Shown here piece by piece: positions 37,601-46,428 of a stretch of 64,000 nt of DNA (the first letter of the stretch is position 1; the number at the start of each line of letters is the position of its first letter). A program made the translations under genes and the position numbers. This DNA is from Mangrovicoccus sp049603835 (GTDB taxonomy: Bacteria; Pseudomonadota; Alphaproteobacteria; Rhodobacterales; Rhodobacteraceae), in assembly GCA_049603835.1 (NCBI GenBank), contig JBMYSZ010000002.1, positions 287,220-351,219 on the forward strand. The letters are read 5' to 3'. The notes beneath the pieces were generated by a model. That model searched no databases. It saw only the letters and a list, made by a program, of their open reading frames with translations, and had not been told where the DNA came from.

Positions 37601-39504
37601 CTGGTGAAGACACCGTAGACGGTGGCACTGGCGAAGATACTGTAGACGGTGGCACAGGCGAAGACACCGTTGATGGCGGCACTGGCGAAGACACCGTCGA
37701 TGGTGGCTCCGGCGAGGACACTGTCGACGGCGGAACCGGCGAAGACACCGTGGATGGCGGCACTGGTGAAGACACTGTCGATGGCGGAACTGGCGAGGAC
37801 ACTGTCGATGGGGGCACTGGTGAGGACACTGTCGACGGCGGAACCGGCGAAGACACTGTCGATGGCGGAACCGGCGAGGACACTGTCGATGGCGGCACTG
37901 GCGAGGACACTGTCGATGGCGGAACCGGCGAGGACACCGTCGATGGCGGAACTGGCGAAGACACTGTCGATGGCGGAACCGGCGAGGATACCGTCGATGG
38001 CGGCACTGGTGAAGACACCGTTGATGGCGGAACCGGCGAGGATACTGTCGATGGCGGCACTGGTGAGGACACTGTAGACGGTGGAACCGGCGAGGACACT
38101 GTCGATGGCGGCACTGGTGAGGACACTGTCGATGGTGGCACCGGAGAGGATACCGTAGATGGTGGCACTGGCGACGATACTGCCGATGGTGCAGAAGATC
38201 TCACCGCGGTCTGGGCCAATGCTGACACAACCGGGCTTGCGGTGGTCACCGGGGAAACTTGGTGGGATCGCTATACCTCTGATAGCTCCCTTGTTCTGGG
38301 CGCTGATCTCGATGCCTCGCAATTCTCCGTTCAGGATGATCTCGACGCCTTCGGCAATGACATGGATAACAACATGCTCGGCAATGATGGCGCCAATCGT
38401 CTAGAGGGCGGCGCGGGCGATGACCGCATCTTTGGCCGCGACAGCTCTGATACGCTTTTGGGCGATGCGGGCAATGATGTGCTCGAAGGCGGTGCGGGCG
38501 ATGACTATATCTATGGCGGCACGGGCAATGACTCTGTCAGCGGTGATGGGGGCGATGATATCTTCCTCAGCACCGAGGGCGAAGACACGGTTGATGGGGA
38601 TACCGGCACTGATACGCTGATCCTGACCGAGGCCCTTGCCAGCTATGACATCACCGGCAGTGGCACGAATTTCGTGATCACAAATGGCAGCCATGTGGTG
38701 ACCAGCCGCGAGATCGAGCTTTTCCAGTTCGCCGGGGAAGAGGTCACCGCCGAGGATCTGCTAACAGCCCATGCGGCCGCCATCGCCAGCGGTACGGATG
38801 ACAGCACGGATGATACGACCGATACCGGAGAGACTACCGAAGACACCACCACCGGCGATAGCACCGAGGAAACAGAGACCGCGTCGACTTATGACACGCT
38901 GCTCGACCCAGCGGCACCGACAGGTGTCTTCTCGGAAACCGATCCGGGCGATACTATCGTGGTGGCGGGCGAGACAGGCGAGGATTACTATCGCTCGGAT
39001 GTCTCCTTTGTCATGGGGGCCGAGATGGATCATGGTCGCTTCGGCAATGATGACAACCTGGATATCTGGGGCAATGAGCTGGATAACGACATCAACGGCA
39101 ATGACGGCGATAACCGCATCGAAGGCCGCTCGGGCAATGATACGCTTGATGGCTATCAAGGCGATGACATTATCCTTGGCGGCTCGGGCGATGACAGCCT
39201 GAAAGGTGATGATGGCAATGACACGCTGTTTGGTGGCTCGGGCGATGATACGCTTAAGGGCGAAGGCGATGCAGATGTCTTTGTCTTCGTCTCTGGCAGC
39301 GATAATGACCGGATCCGCGATTACGGCGATGGCGCGGATGAGCTTTGGCTGGGCATCACCGGTGTCACCAGCCTGGCCGAGCTGGAAACCTATGTGACCC
39401 AGGATGATGGCGATCTGATCTTTGATTTCGGCAATGGCGATAGCCTGGAAATCGATGATGTGACCTTTGCCCAGATCAGCAGCGATATCACTTTCTTGGG
39501 CTAA
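34678..39504 (+). CDS. Giant secreted beta-helix/RTX calcium-binding protein
   Basis: A 1608-residue acidic protein with no signal peptide and an RTX-type C-terminus, so type I secretion is expected. Residues about 1-380 form a right-handed beta-helix of the pectate-lyase/C5-epimerase fold (QAGTYSFDEPIVISKSHVSI, later LRDAYDSSFTNIEVYNTRHA), with an RTX cluster at about 395-440. Then four related modules begin near 517, 760, 1182 and 1425, each with a DTTGL/GW-type start, LDNN-type repeats, RTX nonapeptides (GGAGNDTxxG) and an FxFNGEV-like end. Modules 2 and 3 are separated by 23 tandem nonapeptides, and Thr/Asp-rich linkers occur near 720-755 and 1375-1400. ATG at 34678 is preferred over an upstream GTG-type extension to 34612. 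Its role may be polysaccharide binding/processing or an adhesin/biofilm protein; catalytic residues were not identified. Confidence 0.85.
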   Translation: MTEVYIDVPLGTTATEFQAMIDAAGENTTFVLQAGTYSFDEPIVISKSHVSIIGQGSDETIIQITASNTNGSAITVGTDLYEYDVETETTITQAASAGDTVITVAEDHSLEVGDYIYISAENTTEYLDSIGDTGWRKDNPLRTILVQVTEVNGTEITFDSPLTFDYDPSITTVSELNMLEGNTLSGFSMVGPFGEADPGAFYNSKGAGHIMITMGSTADATITDITIEDALSHGILFAVSTGATVDDFYMDGTWSKGGGGNGYALWLRDAYDSSFTNIEVYNTRHAILFASYTTASGNYVHVISTNRDVNFHGGSDQYNTVIVDSMVRDETEQGYMAWATFYNEGERYGAPTDPSTNPIYIRELSATSKGDSVVSHWEGSQLWMNGGSDTVVTGAGDDYVNGGSGEDLIYSSAGNDTINGGVSNDTLVLDGNLADYVITTYEDDIYLTHAEGRIVTRSVDIFQFADGTYSDSQLEDMASTETDPDLSAEPIVPYLVDETDTGGEVEEEVVEIAPETVPGSDLNYSEIDTTGIEEIDGDYGWERIEVAQSLVMGDDLEAITMQEGDDWTVIGNLLDNNIVANDSTNHIEGGAGNDDIYANRGNDTILGGNGDDYLNAGSDDDAIYGGAGNDTMLGLNGYDEFLASSGDDVVDGGDDIDTIIFLGGLTDYTISLSGSVYSISDANGTTMVENVEIFIFNGVEIAEADLINAWTTATGGGSTGGETEDGTDTGTDTGTDTGTDTGTESGTDDTSSEETAPDVVPGSDVDWTPMDTTGLTVIDGSTGWERANASESFVMGAALEAMQFAYGGEWDVAGNALDNNMIGNDSANRMEGAAGADKLISKGGNDTLLGGDGADTLQGGGGDDALYGGAGDDVIEGGNGDDVILASSGTDSIDGEGDTDTVIFLGALASYSIAASGSDFIVSDAESTATISNVESFVFNGEVIAAEDLLTSWEAALADDTIDGGTGEDTVDGGTGEDTVDGGTGEDTVDGGTGEDTVDGGTGEDTVDGGSGEDTVDGGTGEDTVDGGTGEDTVDGGTGEDTVDGGTGEDTVDGGTGEDTVDGGTGEDTVDGGTGEDTVDGGTGEDTVDGGTGEDTVDGGTGEDTVDGGTGEDTVDGGTGEDTVDGGTGEDTVDGGTGEDTVDGGTGEDTVDGGTGEDTVDGGTGDDTADGAEDLTAVWANADTTGLAVVTGETWWDRYTSDSSLVLGADLDASQFSVQDDLDAFGNDMDNNMLGNDGANRLEGGAGDDRIFGRDSSDTLLGDAGNDVLEGGAGDDYIYGGTGNDSVSGDGGDDIFLSTEGEDTVDGDTGTDTLILTEALASYDITGSGTNFVITNGSHVVTSREIELFQFAGEEVTAEDLLTAHAAAIASGTDDSTDDTTDTGETTEDTTTGDSTEETETASTYDTLLDPAAPTGVFSETDPGDTIVVAGETGEDYYRSDVSFVMGAEMDHGRFGNDDNLDIWGNELDNDINGNDGDNRIEGRSGNDTLDGYQGDDIILGGSGDDSLKGDDGNDTLFGGSGDDTLKGEGDADVFVFVSGSDNDRIRDYGDGADELWLGITGVTSLAELETYVTQDDGDLIFDFGNGDSLEIDDVTFAQISSDITFLG
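37564..38184 (+). repeat. 23 tandem 27-base repeats encoding DGGTGEDTV
   Basis: Exactly 23 units of 27 bases lie in frame inside the RTX beta-helix gene. At protein level almost all units read DGGTGEDTV; one has Ser for Thr (DGGSGEDTV) and the last is DGGTGDDTA. At DNA level the units differ at many third-codon positions (GGC/GGT, ACC/ACT/ACA, GTC/GTA/GTT, GAA/GAG). No spacers are present, so this is not a CRISPR. The repeat is a calcium-binding RTX variant with Glu at the usual Asn/Asp position. Confidence 0.95.
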
Positions 39505-39510
39505 AATGAC

Positions 39511-39540
39511 CGCCCCCCGTCCAAAATAATACGGGGGGCG
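39511..39540 (+). terminator. Terminator hairpin after the RTX beta-helix gene
   Basis: Perfect 10-base arms CGCCCCCCGT (39511-39520) and ACGGGGGGCG (39531-39540) with the loop CCAAAATAAT. No long T-run follows, but the very stable stem directly after the stop codon at 39504 fits transcript termination. Confidence 0.7.
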
Positions 39541-39695
39541 ATTGCTGATACAGCCGGAATGCGGGCCGCCGCAATCCGGCCCACCCTTTCCATTGATGAA
39601 AAACTAGGCAAAACGCCGAAAATTACGCTTAATACCGTGCGAATTTCGCTCAGTTCAAGCTGAGCCTATGTCCCTGCTTTGTGTCATGCGCCATT

Positions 39696-39708
39696 TGTAT
39701 ACACATAA
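39696..39708 (+). promoter_or_regulatory. Putative HutC operator upstream of the amino acid ABC transporter
   Basis: TGTATACACATAA, 73 bases before the binding-protein start. It matches the 13-base element at 50013 and 55390 at 11 positions. Its core TGTATACA is palindromic and resembles the GTA-N2-TAC pattern of HutC sites known from Pseudomonas. Confidence 0.5.
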
Positions 39709-39780
39709 AGAGCACGCTCTGCGGAGCGTCTGCACCAAGTGAAACGCCACAGCCCGTCAGGGCAAACAGGGAACCAGTCA

Positions 39781-40605
39781 ATGCGTAAACAGATTTTTGC
39801 TGCCCTTACTGGGGCTGCGCTGACCATCGCCTCCAGCCTGGCCGCACAAGCCGAAGATGCGCTAGAGCGGGTCATGGCCGCCGGTGTGCTGAAAGTTGGC
39901 ACCGAAACAGCCTTTGCGCCCTTCGATTTTATCGATGCGGGCAAACATACCGGCCTGAATACCGATATCTATGCGGAGATCGGCAAAGATATGGGTGTTG
40001 AAATCGAATGGATCACCCTCGATTGGACTGGCGTTCTGCCGGGTCTTGAGGCGGGCCGTTTCGATGTGGTCGCGGGTCCCGCCACCATCACCAAAGCCCG
40101 GATGGAGCGCTATCGCTTCTCTAGCCCGATCGCCGAAGCAACCGTCGCAATTCTGGCCTGCGCGAAATGCGATATTGAGACCCCCGAAGACATCGCGGGT
40201 AAGCCGGTAGGCTCGGGCACCGGCACGGCGCAGCTTGCCCAGCTTCAGGCCTATGCGGAAACGCTCGAAACTCCGCCAAGCGATATCAAGGAATATGTGT
40301 CCTTCAATGAATCTTATGCGGATCTAGCCGCAGGCCGGATCGAAGCGGTGGCCAATTCTTTGCCCAATATCGCTTTCGTCGCCTCGCAGCGCCCAAATGT
40401 GTTCAAGGTCGTTAAACCGGCTTTCGGCACGCCGACCTATTTCGGCTTTCCGGGCCGGATCGAGCCGGAATATGCGTCTTTGATGGACAAAATCGACGAA
40501 ATCCTACTGGCAATGAAGGCCGATGGCCGCATGGCGACGCTGCAGGAAAAATGGTTCGGCACCACTTTCGACATGCCTGACTATATCACCGAGCCCAATA
40601 TCTGA
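39781..40605 (+). CDS. Polar amino acid ABC transporter, periplasmic binding protein
   Basis: A 274-residue family-3 solute-binding protein with a signal peptide (AALTGAALTIASSLAAQAED). Family motifs are VGTETAFAPFDFID, GLNTDIYAEIGKDMGV and DVVAGPATITKARME. The start at 39781 begins the signal sequence; the frame upstream to 39739 has no support. With two permeases and an ATPase downstream and the HutC-like regulator next, the ligand is probably histidine or urocanate (inference). Confidence 0.87.
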   Translation: MRKQIFAALTGAALTIASSLAAQAEDALERVMAAGVLKVGTETAFAPFDFIDAGKHTGLNTDIYAEIGKDMGVEIEWITLDWTGVLPGLEAGRFDVVAGPATITKARMERYRFSSPIAEATVAILACAKCDIETPEDIAGKPVGSGTGTAQLAQLQAYAETLETPPSDIKEYVSFNESYADLAAGRIEAVANSLPNIAFVASQRPNVFKVVKPAFGTPTYFGFPGRIEPEYASLMDKIDEILLAMKADGRMATLQEKWFGTTFDMPDYITEPNI

Positions 40606-40621
40606 TCGCTTAGATCCATAT

Positions 40622-40666
40622 GCGGCGCAGGTTTGAGGTGTGACTGCTCCTCGCTTTCTGCGCCGC
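40622..40666 (+). other. Stem-loop between binding-protein and permease genes
   Basis: Perfect 9-base arms GCGGCGCAG (40622-40630) and CTGCGCCGC (40658-40666) with a 27-base loop. Such hairpins behind binding-protein genes commonly stabilise the upstream message and reduce read-through into the permease genes. Confidence 0.5.
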
Positions 40667-40691
40667 TACACTTAAATACCCGGACCCCATC

Positions 40692-41336
40692 ATGACCTGG
40701 CAATTATTCGAACTGCTCTTGCAGGCCTCGCTGATGACGATCTTTGTCTCTAGCCTGTCGATCCTGCTGGGGCTGGGCGTCGCTATCCTGCTTTCGGCCA
40801 TGCGCATGTCCGGCAATCCCTTTGCGGTGAATTTCGCGCGGGTGTTTATTTCGTTTTTCCGGGGCGTGCCGCTTTTGGTGCAGCTTTTGCTGATCTTCAA
40901 TCTGCTGCCCGCGCTTGGGATTAGCCTATCAAGCCTGACCACAGCGCTTTTGGGCCTATCGCTTTGCACCGCAGCCTATCAGGCAGAAAATCTGCGTGGC
41001 GGCTTTGAGGGCGTGGCCCCCGGCCTTATTGAAAGCGCACAAATGGCTGGGTTTTCGGCGATCCAGATTTTTCTATATATCCGCACGCCGATAGCCCTGC
41101 GCATGACCTTTCCGGCCCTGGTGAATGAGGCGATTTTGATCCTCAAAGCCTCCTCTCTGGTGTCGGTTGTGGGGCTGATCGAGCTGACCAAGATGTCACA
41201 AAACCTGGCGGCCTCGACCTATATGCCGCTGCCGATCTTTGCCTCTGCCGGGCTGATCTATCTGGCGATCAATCTGGTTGTGGCCTTCCTTGGACGCCGC
41301 GCCGAAGCCGCCCTGCCTGGCCTTGCTGCCAAATAA
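40692..41336 (+). CDS. Polar amino acid ABC transporter permease
   Basis: A 214-residue HisQ/HisM-family permease. Hydrophobic segments (LLQASLMTIFVSSLSILLGL, FISFFRGVPLLVQLLLIFNL) and the EAA-type loop AYQAENLRGGFEGVAPGLIE are visible. FRGVPLLVQ is typical of the family. It is the first of two channel subunits. Confidence 0.87.
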   Translation: MTWQLFELLLQASLMTIFVSSLSILLGLGVAILLSAMRMSGNPFAVNFARVFISFFRGVPLLVQLLLIFNLLPALGISLSSLTTALLGLSLCTAAYQAENLRGGFEGVAPGLIESAQMAGFSAIQIFLYIRTPIALRMTFPALVNEAILILKASSLVSVVGLIELTKMSQNLAASTYMPLPIFASAGLIYLAINLVVAFLGRRAEAALPGLAAK

Positions 41337-41357
41337 TCGCGTCAGGACCCTGAAGAG

Positions 41358-42020
41358 ATGAGTTTCGATATCGCTGTCATCCTGGCCAAGGGGCCGCAGA
41401 TCCTCGCTGGGCTGGGGGTCACCATTCTGATCTGGGTGCTGGGCACTGCGCTTGCTGCGGCACTCGGATTTCTGGTTGCCACGCTGCGCCGCTATGGGGG
41501 GCGCTTGGCCGATCTGCTGCTGGCTGTCCCGGTAGAGATCCTGCGCGGCACGCCGTTTTTGGTCCAGATCTTCCTGCTTTATTTTGGCGGGCCTTATATC
41601 GGTCTGCGGCTCGATCCGATCCCCGCCGGGCTCATTGGCCTGTCGATTTATGGCGCCGCTTACTATGCCGAGATCTTCCGCGCGGGCTATGGCTCCGTTC
41701 CGCCCGGGCATTCGGAGGCCGCTGATTGCGTGGGCCTAACCCGGCTGCAAACCATCCTTTATGTGCAACTGCCGGAAATGGCCCTGCTTGTGCTGCCCCC
41801 CTCGATCAATATGGCGGTGATCCTGCTGAAGGAAACCGCGCTTTTGTCGCTGATCACCGTGCCGGAAATGACCATGACCGTACAGGCCATCGGATCCCAG
41901 CAATATGCCTTTGTTGAGGCAATCGTCGTGCTCGCGCTGGTCTATTGGGCGCTGGTGGAGCTTTCCAATTATCTCGGGCGCCTTGCCGAGCGCCGCCTAT
42001 CCAAACTGAGTGCTGCCTGA
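41358..42020 (+). CDS. Polar amino acid ABC transporter permease
   Basis: A 220-residue HisM/GlnP-family permease with LRGTPFLVQIFLLYFGGP and the EAA loop AAYYAEIFRAGYGSVPPGHS. It follows the first permease by 21 bases and ends one base before the ATPase start. Together they form the heterodimeric channel. Confidence 0.87.
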   Translation: MSFDIAVILAKGPQILAGLGVTILIWVLGTALAAALGFLVATLRRYGGRLADLLLAVPVEILRGTPFLVQIFLLYFGGPYIGLRLDPIPAGLIGLSIYGAAYYAEIFRAGYGSVPPGHSEAADCVGLTRLQTILYVQLPEMALLVLPPSINMAVILLKETALLSLITVPEMTMTVQAIGSQQYAFVEAIVVLALVYWALVELSNYLGRLAERRLSKLSAA

Positions 42021-42021
42021 C

Positions 42022-42810
<789 letters not shown>

Positions 42811-42813
42811 GCC

Positions 42814-43587
42814 ATGGACAAGGACGACGCGCCCAATCCCGAAGCTGGCCTCAAATCTGGGCCCCAATCAGGCTCCCAAACTGGTTCTCAATCTCTGCAT
42901 GACCGCATTCGCAGCGATATAGAGGGGCATATCCTGTCTGGCCATTTCCCGCCGGGTCATAAACTCGCCTCTGAACTAGAGCTGAGCGAGGAATATGGCT
43001 GCTCGCGCATGACAGTGAATAAGGTCATGACGCAATTGGCGGCGGCGGGGCTGATTTTACGACGTCGCCGGGTGGGTTCGGTTGTCTTGCCGCAGAAATC
43101 GCAAAATGCGGTTCTGGAAATTCATGACATCAAAGAAGAGGTCCTCGCCCGTGGCGGCTGGTATCGCCATGACATCCTGCGGCGCGAGATCCGAGCCGAG
43201 AATATGGCCGAAGACGGGGACGGGACGGCAGGCGCGCCGGTGCTGTCGGTGAATTGCCTGCATTACAGCGATGAGGCGCCGTTTTGCTTCGAAGATCGCC
43301 AGATTTTCCTTAGCGCCGTGCCAGAGGCGGAGACCGCCGATTTCTCCTCCAGCCCGCCCGGCGCTTGGCTGTTAGAACATGTCCCGTGGAGCGAGGCGGA
43401 AAACCGGATCGCCGCGCGCAATCCCGGCGAAGATGTGGCGGGGCATCTGGGTATCACGGGCCATAATGCTTGCCTGACCATGACCCGGCGCACCTGGAAG
43501 AATGGCGAGCCGGTCACCACGGTGCGGTTTTGGTATCCGGGCCATTTGCATGAATTGGTTGCCCGTTTCGCTCCGGCGCAGGGCTAG
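42814..43587 (+). CDS. hutC: GntR/HutC-family histidine-utilisation repressor
   Basis: A 257-residue regulator. A disordered Gly/Ser/Gln-rich start is followed by a winged helix at about 30-95 (LASELELSEEYGCSRMTVNK) and a UTRA ligand domain at about 105-250 (VLARGGWYRHDI, RRTWKNGEPVTTVRFWYPG). This is the architecture of HutC, which in other bacteria senses urocanate and represses hut genes. It sits between a polar amino acid importer and hutUGHI/hutF. Candidate operators are at 39696, 50013 and 55390. Confidence 0.85.
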   Translation: MDKDDAPNPEAGLKSGPQSGSQTGSQSLHDRIRSDIEGHILSGHFPPGHKLASELELSEEYGCSRMTVNKVMTQLAAAGLILRRRRVGSVVLPQKSQNAVLEIHDIKEEVLARGGWYRHDILRREIRAENMAEDGDGTAGAPVLSVNCLHYSDEAPFCFEDRQIFLSAVPEAETADFSSSPPGAWLLEHVPWSEAENRIAARNPGEDVAGHLGITGHNACLTMTRRTWKNGEPVTTVRFWYPGHLHELVARFAPAQG

Positions 43588-43592
43588 GGGGT

Positions 43593-44510
43593 ATGTCGCG
43601 CCTTCCGCTTTTGCGCGCGATGGAGGCCTTTGAAGCCGTCGGACGCCTTGGCACGATCAAAGCCGCCTCCGAAGAGCTGGGCGTAACCTCGGGCGCAATC
43701 AGCCAACAGCTGCGCCGGCTCGAAGAGGCGCTCGGGGTCACTCTGCTAGAGCGCCGGGGCCGCGGCCTGGACCTGACCCGCTGGGGGCGGCTCTATCTTG
43801 ATGAGATGAGTGCAGGCTTTGCTCGGCTTTCTGGCGCGGCGGCGGTGCTTGACCAGGCACGGGAACAAGGCGGGCTGACCATCTGCGGCTTGCCGACATT
43901 GGTGGCCAAATGGCTGGGGCGCAGTATGTGGGATTGGATGCGCGACCAGCCGCATTGCCCGGTGCGGCTCCTAAGCAGTGAAACCCTGCCCGATCTTGAT
44001 AGCGGTGCGGCGGATTTCGCCATGTGGCTCGGCCCGCCGCCTGTGGGGGTCTCCGGGGCGGAACTGTTCACGGATGCGGTGGTGCCCGCCTGTGCGCCCA
44101 GCCTGGCGGGGGGTATTGCAGGTCCGGCCGATCTGTTGCGCCAGCCCCTTCTTCAGATCAATTGGAATGCCCGCTATGACCGTTTCGAGGCACCAAGCTG
44201 GGCGCGATGGGCGGCCTTGCATGGGCTGGATCTCAGGGCGGATTTGTCGGCGGCCATGAGCTTTGAACAAACCGCCACTGCAATTGACGCGGCTGTGGCT
44301 GGGCAAGGCGTGGTGCTGGGCCAGATCGCCATGATGGAGGATGAACTCGCCTCGGGTGCTCTGGTTGTACCCTTCGATCTGCGCCTCCCCCTGTCGACCC
44401 CCTATAGCCTGTTATGGAGCCGCGCCGCCCTAGAAAAACCCGGCGGAGCGACCTTCCGTGATTGGTTGATTGCTAGGGGACGGGCGCAGGCAAGGCGGTT
44501 GGGGGGATAG
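43593..44510 (+). CDS. LysR-family transcriptional regulator (GcvA-like)
   Basis: A 305-residue LysR regulator with an N-terminal HTH (GTIKAASEELGVTSGAISQQLRRLEEALG) and a substrate-binding-like effector domain. MEAFEAVGRLG at the start and the acidic, Trp-rich effector core resemble the GcvA subgroup. It follows hutC by five bases, so it may be co-transcribed, and it is convergent with hutU. Its target is unknown. Confidence 0.85.
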   Translation: MSRLPLLRAMEAFEAVGRLGTIKAASEELGVTSGAISQQLRRLEEALGVTLLERRGRGLDLTRWGRLYLDEMSAGFARLSGAAAVLDQAREQGGLTICGLPTLVAKWLGRSMWDWMRDQPHCPVRLLSSETLPDLDSGAADFAMWLGPPPVGVSGAELFTDAVVPACAPSLAGGIAGPADLLRQPLLQINWNARYDRFEAPSWARWAALHGLDLRADLSAAMSFEQTATAIDAAVAGQGVVLGQIAMMEDELASGALVVPFDLRLPLSTPYSLLWSRAALEKPGGATFRDWLIARGRAQARRLGG

Positions 44511-44651
44511 GCGTCTTACTCCTCAAATGGCGCTAGCAGTGAGAGAAAGAGAGTTGAAGCTCTAAGGCCGCCTTTATGCAAGGCGCCTTGGATCAGTGGC
44601 ATTTCATATTTTCGGCCGAGAGCCGCTTAAGTCTCAAAAGGAAACGAGCCT

Positions 44652-44682
44652 ATAGCGCTTCAAGAATGGCTTGAAACGCTAT
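44652..44682. repeat. Intergenic hairpin near the end of hutU
   Basis: Arms ATAGCGCTTCAAG (44652-44664) and CTTGAAACGCTAT (44670-44682) pair with one mismatch around a 5-base loop. It lies between two convergent genes (LysR and hutU) and may end transcription from either side. It shares the sequence GAAACGCTAT with the inverted repeat at 56647-56750. Confidence 0.55.
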
Positions 44683-44734
44683 CTGCCCGCGCAGGTCGGA
44701 GCCAGTCAACTGGAGCTAAGGAAATCCAATCCCC

Positions 44735-46417
44735 CTACCCCAAAATCCGCGGCAGCCTCAGCCCGTGGTCTCGGGCGCAATCGATCGCCTCTGGGTAGCC
44801 CGCATCCGCGTGGCGCCACACGCCCGAGGCCGGGTCGTTCCACAAGACGCGCTCTAGGCGGGCGCCGGCGTCAGAGGTGCCGTCGGCGCAGATCACCACG
44901 CCCGCATGCTGGCTAAAGCCCATCCCAACCCCGCCGCCATGATGCAGACTAACCCAAGTGGCGCCGCTGGCCGTGTTCATCAGCGCATTCAAGAGCGGCC
45001 AATCCGACACCGCATCCGAGCCGTCGCGCATGGCCTCTGTTTCGCGGTTGGGTGAGGCCACGGAGCCGGAATCCAGATGGTCGCGCCCGATCACCACCGG
45101 TGCGGATAGCTCACCGCTCGCCACCATTTCGTTGAATTTCAGCCCGGCGCGATGGCGATCCCCCAGCCCGATCCAGCAGATCCGCGCCGGCAGCCCTTGA
45201 AAGGCGATCCGGTCGCGCGCCATATCGAGCCAGCGATGCAGCCCCTCATTTTCCGGGAAGAGCTCTTTCATCGCCTGGTCGGTTTTATAGATATCCTCCG
45301 GATCGCCCGAAAGCGCAGCCCAGCGGAACGGCCCGATGCCCCGGCAGAAAAGCGGGCGGATATAGGCAGGCACAAAACCGGGGAAGGCAAAGGCCTCGGC
45401 CAGGCCCTCATCCTTGGCCACCTGGCGGATATTATTGCCATAATCCAGCGTCGGCACACCCGCCTTCCAAAAGCCAACCATGGCTGCCACATGCTCTTTC
45501 ATCGAGGCGCGGGCGGCGGCCTCTACCGCTTTGGGATCGCTTTCTTGCTTGGCGCGCCAATCGGCGACGCTCCATCCCAAGGGCAGATAGCCATGCACCG
45601 GATCATGAGCCGAGGTCTGGTCGGTCACAATATCCGGGCGCGCGCCCCCGGCCTGCATCCGGCGCAAAAGCTCGGGGAAGATCTCGGCGGCATTGCCGAT
45701 CAGTGCCACGGATTTGGCCTCTCCGACTTTGGTCCAGCTATCGATCATCGCCAAAGCTTCGTCGAGATCATGGGTCTTGGCATCGCAATAGCGGGTGCGA
45801 ATGCGGAAATCGGCGCGGGTCTCGTCGCATTCCACCGCCAGGCAACAGGCCCCGGCCATCACCGCCGCCAGAGGCTGAGCCCCGCCCATACCCCCAAGCC
45901 CACCGGTCAAGATCCAACGCCCGGTCAGATCGCCGTCATAATGCTGCCGTCCGGCTTCGGCGAAGGTCTCATAAGTGCCCTGCACGATGCCTTGGGTGCC
46001 GATATAGATCCAGGACCCGGCGGTCATCTGGCCATACATCATCAGGCCCTTCTTATCCAATTCGTTGAAATGATCCCAATTGGCCCATTCCGGCACCAAA
46101 TTCGAATTGGCAATCAGCACGCGCGGGGCGTCCTTATGGGTGCGGATAATCGCGATGGGCTTGCCCGACTGGACCATCAGCGTTTCATCCGCCTCCAGAT
46201 CGCGCAACGCAGCGACGATGGCATCGAAGTCCTCCCAGCTGCGCGCCGCCCGACCGATGCCGCCATAAACCACCAGCTCATGGGGGTTTTCGGCCACATC
46301 TGGGTGGAGGTTATTCATCAGCATGCGCAGGGGGGCTTCGGTCAACCAGCTTTTGGCGGTCAGCTCCGTGCCGATGGGCGGAAAAACGTCGCGGATATTA
46401 TGGCGCGAATGGGTCAT
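44735..46417 (-). CDS. hutU: Urocanate hydratase
   Basis: A 560-residue NAD-dependent urocanase, the normal length. Visible are GELMVYGQMTAGSWIYIGTQ-like sequence (LMMYGQMTAGSWIYIGTQ), the nucleotide-binding GGLGGMGGAQPLA and GLGDRHRAGLKFNE. It converts urocanate to 4-imidazolone-5-propionate in the cytoplasm. It is the last gene of the hutI-hutH-hutG-hutU operon and begins 11 bases after hutG. Confidence 0.95.
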   Translation of the reverse strand: MTHSRHNIRDVFPPIGTELTAKSWLTEAPLRMLMNNLHPDVAENPHELVVYGGIGRAARSWEDFDAIVAALRDLEADETLMVQSGKPIAIIRTHKDAPRVLIANSNLVPEWANWDHFNELDKKGLMMYGQMTAGSWIYIGTQGIVQGTYETFAEAGRQHYDGDLTGRWILTGGLGGMGGAQPLAAVMAGACCLAVECDETRADFRIRTRYCDAKTHDLDEALAMIDSWTKVGEAKSVALIGNAAEIFPELLRRMQAGGARPDIVTDQTSAHDPVHGYLPLGWSVADWRAKQESDPKAVEAAARASMKEHVAAMVGFWKAGVPTLDYGNNIRQVAKDEGLAEAFAFPGFVPAYIRPLFCRGIGPFRWAALSGDPEDIYKTDQAMKELFPENEGLHRWLDMARDRIAFQGLPARICWIGLGDRHRAGLKFNEMVASGELSAPVVIGRDHLDSGSVASPNRETEAMRDGSDAVSDWPLLNALMNTASGATWVSLHHGGGVGMGFSQHAGVVICADGTSDAGARLERVLWNDPASGVWRHADAGYPEAIDCARDHGLRLPRILG

Positions 46418-46428
46418 TGGGGGTCCTT

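Noticed and set aside
37564..38184. CRISPR-like tandem repeat array
   Set aside because: Units are contiguous without spacers, stay in frame, and encode DGGTGEDTV; no cas genes are present.
37198..38322. Long antisense reading frames through the RTX repeat region (for example 374 and 280 residues)
   Set aside because: They are made of low-complexity repeats forced by the 27-base unit on the opposite strand; the plus-strand frame encodes a coherent RTX protein and the antisense frames have no ribosome sites or family motifs.
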